A DNA stretch of 19,456 nt, from assembly GCA_964654815.1 (NCBI GenBank), contig CAZZLH010000024.1, forward strand, positions 1 through 19,456, written 5' to 3'. This document shows, one piece after another, positions 14,569 to 19,456 of this stretch. This stretch comes from ZLKRG08 sp964654815. GTDB lineage: Bacteria > Actinomycetota > Actinomycetes > Nanopelagicales > Nanopelagicaceae. Each line of letters opens with the position of its first letter. Position 1 is the first letter of the stretch. A model generated the notes under the pieces. It saw only the letters and a list, made by a program, of their open reading frames with translations. It ran no database searches and was not told where the DNA came from. The translations under genes were made by a program, and so were the position numbers.

Positions 14569-15390
14569 TTAAACGCCACGAGCGCAAGATTGAGCACGGA
14601 TTGATTTAGCTTGCGCCACATCTGCCTTCAATGATTCAACCGTAGCTTTATTGGTCTCTTGGTTGGTAAGTAGCAACATGTTCGCCTTCAAATTCTTGAT
14701 ATTGGTGTTGGCATTTTTGATACCGATTTTGAAGGTAGAGATTGCTGCCTTATATGTGGCCAAGTTGGCCTTATCTTTAGTGGAAGGATTCTTCAATCCT
14801 TCAAGGCGGGTTACCTCTTTCTCCAAGATTGTGATGTTGTTGGTCCAATCAACGACATCCTTCTCCTTCATCGCAACCACCTTTGTGGCATCCGGCGAGG
14901 TACCGACATTGGCATCGGCAGCAGTTGGCATATAGACCGCCCATGCAGTTCCGAGGTTGAGGCTAGGTTGCTTATCCTTGCTATCACCGAGCGCGATGTA
15001 ATAGGTCTTACCGGTCTCAAAGACCACGTCATCTTTGCTGTAAGTCTTGGTCTTCTTCCAGAGGATCATATTGTTGATTGAGGTCTGAATATTTGCAGCA
15101 AGAGTGGTTGATTGGCTGGCAATCTGCTTGAGAATTGAATCGTATTGTCTTTGGGTGGTCAGGTAAGCCTTATTTGAGTCTAGGCAGCCTTGCCAAATCC
15201 AAACGAGAGACTTTGAAGTACTGATTGGATTAGTGGTGCAACGATAGACATCGGTGCCAACCCGAGTAACCGCATTGGCTTTTGCACATCTGACGCCATT
15301 AGAGATCTTGGCTGCCGCATCTGCTGGCACTACGAAAGTTGCTGAGGCAACAAGTAATGACATTAGGACAACTGAGGTCTTGCGAAACAT
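14569..15390 (-). CDS. Secreted protein with CBM5/12-like segment and helical C-terminal half
   Basis: 273 aa, no catalytic domain recognised. The N-terminus is a typical Sec signal (MFRK, hydrophobic core SVVLMSLLVASATFVV, likely cleavage after PADA at 22-25). No lipobox Cys and no C-terminal anchor are visible, so it is probably released or wall-associated. Residues 111-154 (WKKTKTYSKDDVVFETGKTYYIA and onward to W150) follow the W-x-Y-x-D-x-V-x-G-x-x-Y pattern of small chitin/cellulose-binding CBM5/12 modules. About 172-262 is Lys/Asn/Ala-rich and probably helical, perhaps coiled coil; 75-107 may also be helical. Four cysteines (C35, C51, C69, C269) could form two disulfides. The start is clear: GGAGG lies 4 nt before the ATG. 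A strong terminator follows. It stands alone with a 199-bp upstream region. The carbohydrate-binding call is inference. Confidence 0.75.
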   Translation of the reverse strand: MFRKTSVVLMSLLVASATFVVPADAAAKISNGVRCAKANAVTRVGTDVYRCTTNPISTSKSLVWIWQGCLDSNKAYLTTQRQYDSILKQIASQSTTLAANIQTSINNMILWKKTKTYSKDDVVFETGKTYYIALGDSKDKQPSLNLGTAWAVYMPTAADANVGTSPDATKVVAMKEKDVVDWTNNITILEKEVTRLEGLKNPSTKDKANLATYKAAISTFKIGIKNANTNIKNLKANMLLLTNQETNKATVESLKADVAQAKSIRAQSCARGV

Positions 15391-15540
15391 TTTTCCTCCA
15401 AAACTTACGACCTAAGTCCTCCGAATTCTCGGACTATTACCTAGGGCTAATTTCTAAGGCCTATCTTATTGGCCAATGTTGGCGAAAAGTTGAATTGAAG
15501 CCATGGATACTTAAATGTTTGACAAAAGTTATCAATAATT

Positions 15541-15575
15541 AATCTAGTAGAGTGAATCTAAGCGAATAAATCTAA
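15541..15575. repeat. Three AATCTA direct repeats with exact 14-bp period
   Basis: AATCTA begins at 15541, 15555 and 15569 (the last two extended to AATCTAA). The array lies between the SDR stop and the secreted-protein gene, 150-185 bp upstream of the latter's start. Next to it is an imperfect dyad TTGACAAAAGTTATCAA (15519-15535). Iteron-like operator, or chance in AT-rich DNA. Confidence 0.4.
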
Positions 15576-15589
15576 GAGAATTATGTGAA

Positions 15590-16348
15590 TTAGCGCTGTT
15601 TGCGGCGCACTGAGAAGCCTAGTTTCCTCACAATTGACCGCGGAATATAGCGGGTGAGCAGATATATCGCCTTGTATTGGCGGCCAGGAATCGAGATTGC
15701 TTTGCCAGCTTTAGCATCGTGCCATGCGGTCATAACAACGTCATCCGCGTTCAACCACATGAATTTTGGTAATCCATCCATCTTCATCTTGCCACGTTGG
15801 TGAAATTCTGTATGGGTAAATCCTGGCGCAAGTGAACAGACCTTCACCGAAGTGTTTGCAAGTTCGGTGTGAAGTGATTCAGAGAGCACCATTAAGTATG
15901 ACTTCGCTGCAGAGTAATGGCCACCTGTGATCCAAGCGGCTACCGATGAAACATTTACGATAATGCCCGAATCTTGCTTGATCATGCTGGGTAGCGCTGC
16001 ATGAGCTAAACGCATTGGCGCCTCGCAAAGTATTCGCGCCACGGCAATCTCGTCCTGAATCTCACTCTTCGTGAATGAGGCATTTAATCCATAACCGGCG
16101 TTATTGATAAGTACATCTACATCGCCTTGTCGTAATCGATTTTCAATTATCGAGATCCCTGCATCTGTGGTCAGATCAGAAGCGATTGATTCAATCTCTC
16201 TGCCACTTTTCTGGCGGAATTCTTCGGCCACTCTATTTAGTCGATTCGCTTCGCGCGAAGTCAGGATTAAGTCATAACCTTCTTTTGCAAGCAGATTGGC
16301 GAAGTGCCAACCAATGCCTGATGAGGCGCCTGTGACAAGAGCTTTCAT
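15590..16348 (-). CDS. Short-chain dehydrogenase/reductase (classical SDR)
   Basis: 252-aa NAD(P)-dependent oxidoreductase. Cofactor motif TGASSGIG (6-13); DL at 59-60 (adenine-ring acidic residue); NNAG (82-85); catalytic S135, Y145 and K149 (YSAAK). After the core, about 210-252 forms a basic tail with IYLLTRYIPRSIVRKLGF, which may be amphipathic and could bring the enzyme to a membrane surface, as in SDRs acting on lipids. R32 after the second strand hints at NADPH preference. Its ATG shares one base with the stop of the flavoprotein gene (TAATG), so it is the third gene of a translationally coupled operon. The substrate is unknown; with a ChoD-like partner a sterol/terpenoid or lipid alcohol is possible but unproven. 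Confidence 0.9.
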   Translation of the reverse strand: MKALVTGASSGIGWHFANLLAKEGYDLILTSREANRLNRVAEEFRQKSGREIESIASDLTTDAGISIIENRLRQGDVDVLINNAGYGLNASFTKSEIQDEIAVARILCEAPMRLAHAALPSMIKQDSGIIVNVSSVAAWITGGHYSAAKSYLMVLSESLHTELANTSVKVCSLAPGFTHTEFHQRGKMKMDGLPKFMWLNADDVVMTAWHDAKAGKAISIPGRQYKAIYLLTRYIPRSIVRKLGFSVRRKQR

Positions 16349-17982
16349 TATGCGTTTATATTCTGTGTTGCTGGGACAAATCTGTAAGGCTCACTCTGGC
16401 TTGCTCGTAAATCAGACTCGCCATTTCGTGGCCACATTGAAAGCGCACGCTCTGCTTGCGCTGTAATGGTGAGCGAAGGGTTTACGCCAAGGTTTGCAGT
16501 GATGGTGCTGCCATCGAGAATATGCAGAGTGGGATAACCCCAAACCCTGTGATAAGGATCGATTACTCCATCGGATTTACTCTTACCAATCACGCAACCA
16601 CCGACAAAGTGCGCAGTAAATGGTGAACCGATTAGATTTCCAATGTTGCCCCCTGCGATGCCGCCGTAATTCTTTGCAACTCGCTCTGCTACCTCGTTTG
16701 CCTCAGGTATCCAAGTGGGATTGGGGTTTTCCGCATTGTTTCGCGAACTTAATCGGCGTCCGAAGAGGCTGCGTTTTTCGAAGACCGTTACGGCGCTATC
16801 TACATTCTGCATTACCAATGCGATAACCGAGCGTTCGCTCCACTTACGGACATTTAAAATTTGGAATATCAGTGTTGGCTTTTTAGCGGCTTGGATCAAC
16901 CACTGCTTAGCTCGGGTAGCTGCGGAGTCGCTGCTAGTCATAATTGTCTGCAAGAGGCCCATCATGTTGCTGCCTTTGCCGTACCTGACTGGTTCAACAT
17001 GTGTGTTTTTATTAGGGAAGAAAGAAGAGGTAATTGCTGCACCTTGTGAGAAATCAATCTTGGTATTAGGCATTATCGCACCAACCAAAGATTCGCTATT
17101 GGTTCTGGAAAGTTTGCCGAGCGTATCCGAGAGATCAAGGATCCCATCTGATTTCATGCGATGTAAGAGCTTTTGGGTGTTGTAGGTTCCGGCTGCAACA
17201 ATTACCTGCTTGGCCGTGATTTTTTTAGTTTTAGGTATCCAACTGGTGGAAGATTTGGTCTTGACTATCCAAGTCTGGTTCTGGAGAGAAATTTCAGTTG
17301 CGGTAGTTAGCTCTTTCACCTCTGCGCCAAGGCGCTCTGCCAAATAAAGATAATTCTTAACCAAGGTGTTTTTAGCGTTATGCCTGCAGCCGGTCATGCA
17401 TTCGCCACAATTAATGCAGGACTTTCGGGCAGGACCAGCGCCATTGAAATATGGATCGGGATGTTCGACGCCAGGTTTTTCGCCAAAGTAAATTCCAAGT
17501 GGTGCAAGTTGGAAGGTGCTGCCAACGCCCATCTCGTGGGCAACCTCTTGCATCGCTTTATCGCTAGGAGAGAAGAATGGATTGGTGGCAACGCCTAGCA
17601 TCTTTCTAGCCAATTGATACCAAGGTTCGAGTTCTTGCTTCCAATCCGTGATGTCCCGCCATTGCGGATCTTGAAAATATTCATCGCTTGGTTGATAGAG
17701 CGTATTTGCATAGACCAAGGAGCCGCCACCGACGCCCGCGCCACAAAGCACGAAGACATCAGGCAATTTATGAATGCGCTGGATTCCTTTTAAGCCCAAC
17801 TTTGGTGCGAAGAGGAATTTATTGATCCGCCAAGAAGTCTTTGGGAAATCTTTATCAGCGAAGCGCGCACCCGCTTCCAGCACACAAACTTTGTAGCCTT
17901 TTTCTGACAAGCGAAGCGCTGCGACGGATCCACCGAATCCGGATCCGATTATTACTACATCGTAATCGCAGCTATCGCTCAT
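16348..17982 (-). CDS. GMC-family FAD oxidoreductase, ChoD-like, with CxxCxxCxxxC cluster
   Basis: 544-aa flavoprotein of the glucose-methanol-choline family, the branch of mycobacterial ChoD-like proteins once called cholesterol oxidases. FAD motifs: VIIGSGFGG (10-18), E36 for the ribose, CGAGVGGGSLVYAN (80-93) and VAAGTYNT (262-269). C-terminal GMC segment: AHFVGGC (457-463) with H458, then HILDGST and NPSLTI (501-506), where the family's catalytic His and Asn lie. A compact Cys motif CINCGECMTGC (C189, C192, C195, C199) resembles a ferredoxin iron-sulfur site; similar motifs occur in this branch, where the acceptor may be another redox protein rather than oxygen. There is no signal peptide. 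The start ATG at 17982 shares one base with the upstream stop. Substrate unknown; a true cholesterol oxidase role is doubtful. Confidence 0.88.
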   Translation of the reverse strand: MSDSCDYDVVIIGSGFGGSVAALRLSEKGYKVCVLEAGARFADKDFPKTSWRINKFLFAPKLGLKGIQRIHKLPDVFVLCGAGVGGGSLVYANTLYQPSDEYFQDPQWRDITDWKQELEPWYQLARKMLGVATNPFFSPSDKAMQEVAHEMGVGSTFQLAPLGIYFGEKPGVEHPDPYFNGAGPARKSCINCGECMTGCRHNAKNTLVKNYLYLAERLGAEVKELTTATEISLQNQTWIVKTKSSTSWIPKTKKITAKQVIVAAGTYNTQKLLHRMKSDGILDLSDTLGKLSRTNSESLVGAIMPNTKIDFSQGAAITSSFFPNKNTHVEPVRYGKGSNMMGLLQTIMTSSDSAATRAKQWLIQAAKKPTLIFQILNVRKWSERSVIALVMQNVDSAVTVFEKRSLFGRRLSSRNNAENPNPTWIPEANEVAERVAKNYGGIAGGNIGNLIGSPFTAHFVGGCVIGKSKSDGVIDPYHRVWGYPTLHILDGSTITANLGVNPSLTITAQAERALSMWPRNGESDLRASQSEPYRFVPATQNINA

Positions 17983-19214
17983 TAAGAATCGATTCCCTCA
18001 GTGCTCTCTTCTCGGATGGTCCAGGATGCACCATATGGCTCAAGCAAATCAAGGAATGGCTTTGGATCAAACCATTCAGGGCCATTTACGCCTTCTGGTT
18101 TCCAAATTCCTTTAGAGATTAATTCCATGGCGATGACTGGATTTATCGCAGTCTGCCATACGACGGCTTGATCTCCGTACTCCTTCATAGACCAATCATT
18201 ATCCACTACGTTATAGATGTAGCAGGCATATGGTTGGCCCTCTTTATTGAGTCCCTTTACTAATACTCCGGCACAAGTCTTTCCATGCATACGATGACCA
18301 AGAGTTGCGGGATCAGGCAGCGAGGCAGCGAGTAGATCTCTTGGTGCTACGGAGATTCCCTGGACATCTACATTCTCTTTGCGATCTAATCCGAGCATAT
18401 GGATGGTTTTCAAAGTGGTGATGAACTGCGCACCGAGTCCATATTTGAAGTTAACTTTCTTGGCATCGATTTTTTGAGGGATTAGTACTACCTCTTCGTG
18501 TTCGACGTTAACGCACTCAACTGGACCAATTCCTTCGGGGAAGTCAAAGATTTCTAATTCACTAAAGGGTTCGGTGGTAAACCAGCCACGACCATCTTCC
18601 CAAACCAATGGGGGATTTAAACACTCTTCGATGGTGGTCCAGATTGAGAAAGAGGGTGCAAATTCGTAACCTTCAACAACCAAGTTGGAGCCATCAAGCA
18701 CCGTTAATGAATCAATACGACTAAAGAGATGCTCAGATGCATACTTGGCAAAGACATCAGATAGCCCAGGTTCAATTCCCATTCCAACCAGCGCATAAAT
18801 CTTTCGCTCACTCCAGTTCCAGTCACGGGCAAATTGCTCATCACCTAGCTTCACGCCAGTTTCGGTATATGGATAGTGGGGGTGGGGGCGAGATAGTGAC
18901 ATCGCCATATCTATGTAATTAGTGTTCTCAATTTCGCAGGCTAAGAAGATAGGCATGACAAAACGTGGATCAACTGCATTAATGACCACATCTGGCTGAG
19001 CTTTTCTAATCAGCTCGCGTACATCCTCGAGCTCAGATGCATTGACTTGAGCAGCAGCGAAGCGAGGGTCCTTTAATCGGACTACGGCCTCTTCGGCGCG
19101 AGCCAAAGTGCGGTCGGCGATGACCAATGAATCTATAAATTTTCTACGTGATGCAATGTTGGCGATAGCGCGTCCCACTCCGCCAGCGCCGATCACCAGC
19201 GCTTTCATACCCAT
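17982..19214 (-). CDS. Saccharopine dehydrogenase-fold oxidoreductase
   Basis: 410 aa. N-terminal Rossmann domain with VIGAGGVG (7-14) and D34 after the second strand; MGIEPGLSDVFAKYA (145-159) matches the GxxPG-type hinge of the saccharopine dehydrogenase/carboxynorspermidine dehydrogenase clan. The rest is the mixed catalytic domain. It could be a lysine-pathway saccharopine reductase, a carboxynorspermidine dehydrogenase (of interest because homospermidine synthase lies 5 kb away) or another amino-acid-imine reductase; the sequence alone does not decide. The ATG at 19214 has a weak GGAG 11 nt upstream and is preferred over the ATG two codons later. It is the first gene of an operon with the GMC flavoprotein and the SDR, joined by TAATG overlaps. 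A GATAAT -10-like box (19238-19243, minus strand) lies about 25 bp upstream. Confidence 0.82.
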   Translation of the reverse strand: MGMKALVIGAGGVGRAIANIASRRKFIDSLVIADRTLARAEEAVVRLKDPRFAAAQVNASELEDVRELIRKAQPDVVINAVDPRFVMPIFLACEIENTNYIDMAMSLSRPHPHYPYTETGVKLGDEQFARDWNWSERKIYALVGMGIEPGLSDVFAKYASEHLFSRIDSLTVLDGSNLVVEGYEFAPSFSIWTTIEECLNPPLVWEDGRGWFTTEPFSELEIFDFPEGIGPVECVNVEHEEVVLIPQKIDAKKVNFKYGLGAQFITTLKTIHMLGLDRKENVDVQGISVAPRDLLAASLPDPATLGHRMHGKTCAGVLVKGLNKEGQPYACYIYNVVDNDWSMKEYGDQAVVWQTAINPVIAMELISKGIWKPEGVNGPEWFDPKPFLDLLEPYGASWTIREESTEGIDS

Positions 19215-19353
19215 GAGGAAATCAACTCCAATTAAATTATCGAAGTGGAGTCTACCCGAGGCCTTAATTTTGCGAAAATCCTCGTTTATTTACGCGGGAA
19301 ATTAAATATAAAGTCTGTTAAAAGTAGAATTATCACTCACTCCAATGAACATG

Positions 19354-19382
19354 TTTATTAAATAAATAACAAATAAATAAAC
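19354..19382. repeat. AT-only palindrome and short direct repeat upstream of tRNA-Arg
   Basis: TTTATTAAATAAA (19354-19366) is a near-perfect palindrome overlapping two copies of AAATAAATAA(A)C (19360-19370 and 19371-19382). It ends 2 bp before the tRNA. Probably a low-complexity upstream element; a TAGAAT at 19325-19330 could be the tRNA -10 box. Confidence 0.4.
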
Positions 19383-19384
19383 GA

Positions 19385-19456
19385 GTCCCTGTAGCTCAGT
19401 GGATAGAGCAACCGCCTCCTAAGCGGTAGGTCGCCGGTTCAACTCCGGCCAGGGAC
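19385..19456 (+). tRNA. tRNA-Arg (anticodon CCT), discriminator base cut by the window edge
   Basis: Full cloverleaf: acceptor GTCCCTG (19385-19391) with CAGGGAC (19450-19456); D-stem GCTC/GAGC; anticodon stem ACCGC/GCGGT with loop CTCCTAA and anticodon CCT at 19418-19420, reading AGG; five-base variable loop; T-stem GCCGG/CCGGC with loop TTCAACT. All stems pair perfectly. Position 73 and any encoded CCA fall outside the window. Confidence 0.96.

Noticed and set aside
15519..15546. TTGACA on the plus strand as a promoter
   Set aside because: No TAnnnT box lies at 16-18 bp and no plus-strand gene follows; downstream genes are all on the minus strand.
16715..17185. 156-codon plus-strand ORF inside the GMC flavoprotein gene
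   Set aside because: Antisense to a gene with clear FAD-family motifs; it shows no domain of its own.
19385..19456. tRNA-Arg as an integration (att) site of a mobile element
   Set aside because: No integrase and no repeated tRNA 3' end are visible in the window; the sequence beyond the 3' end is not available.

Overview
The window looks like chromosomal DNA of a small-genome, moderate-GC actinobacterium. A freshwater acI (Nanopelagicales, Planktophila-like) organism is my best guess. The evidence is the gene order adnA-adnB-nudC-uvrD2-whiB7, which follows the Mycobacterium order (there with extra genes between), a WhiB7-type regulator with an AT-hook, an AdnAB rather than RecBCD resection machine, very tight gene packing, and start codons placed 6 nt after a TAnnnT box, as expected for leaderless actinobacterial mRNAs. 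The lineage is inference; no marker gene is present to prove it.

Layout. 4-1981 (minus): a class I glutamine amidotransferase-like gene followed by an iron-type alcohol dehydrogenase lacking one canonical metal-ligand histidine. 1982-2038: a compact divergent promoter. 2039-10755 (plus): a four-gene DNA-repair/nucleotide operon of two UvrD-like helicase-nucleases (AdnA, AdnB), a NudC-type Nudix hydrolase and a short UvrD2-type helicase, with gene ends overlapping or almost touching. 10756-11310: a leader of more than 400 nt in front of whiB7. It holds a promoter-like element, a small ORF built of Trp- and Phe-containing four-residue repeats (interrupted by a 100-N assembly gap), an intrinsic terminator and a mutually exclusive antiterminator. 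11311-11625: whiB7.

11626-11738 contains a 23-pair hairpin at the convergent junction. 11739-14470 (minus): a membrane-bound GGDEF diguanylate cyclase followed by homospermidine synthase. 14569-15390 (minus): a secreted protein with a chitin-binding-like (CBM5/12) segment and helical C-terminal half, ended by a strong terminator. 15590-19214 (minus): a three-gene operon of a saccharopine-dehydrogenase-fold protein, a ChoD-like GMC flavoprotein and a short-chain dehydrogenase, each junction a 1-nt TAATG overlap. 19385-19456: tRNA-Arg(CCT), cut by the window edge at its discriminator base.

The most interesting part is the whiB7 leader. It has all the parts of a translation-controlled attenuator. 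A ribosome that finishes the small ORF would sit over the antiterminator arm and let the terminator form. A ribosome stalled in the Trp/Ala/Thr/Asn repeat would leave that arm free and let transcription continue into whiB7. The 12-bp repeat falls exactly on the assembly gap, so the real copy number, and with it the size of the sensor peptide, is unknown.
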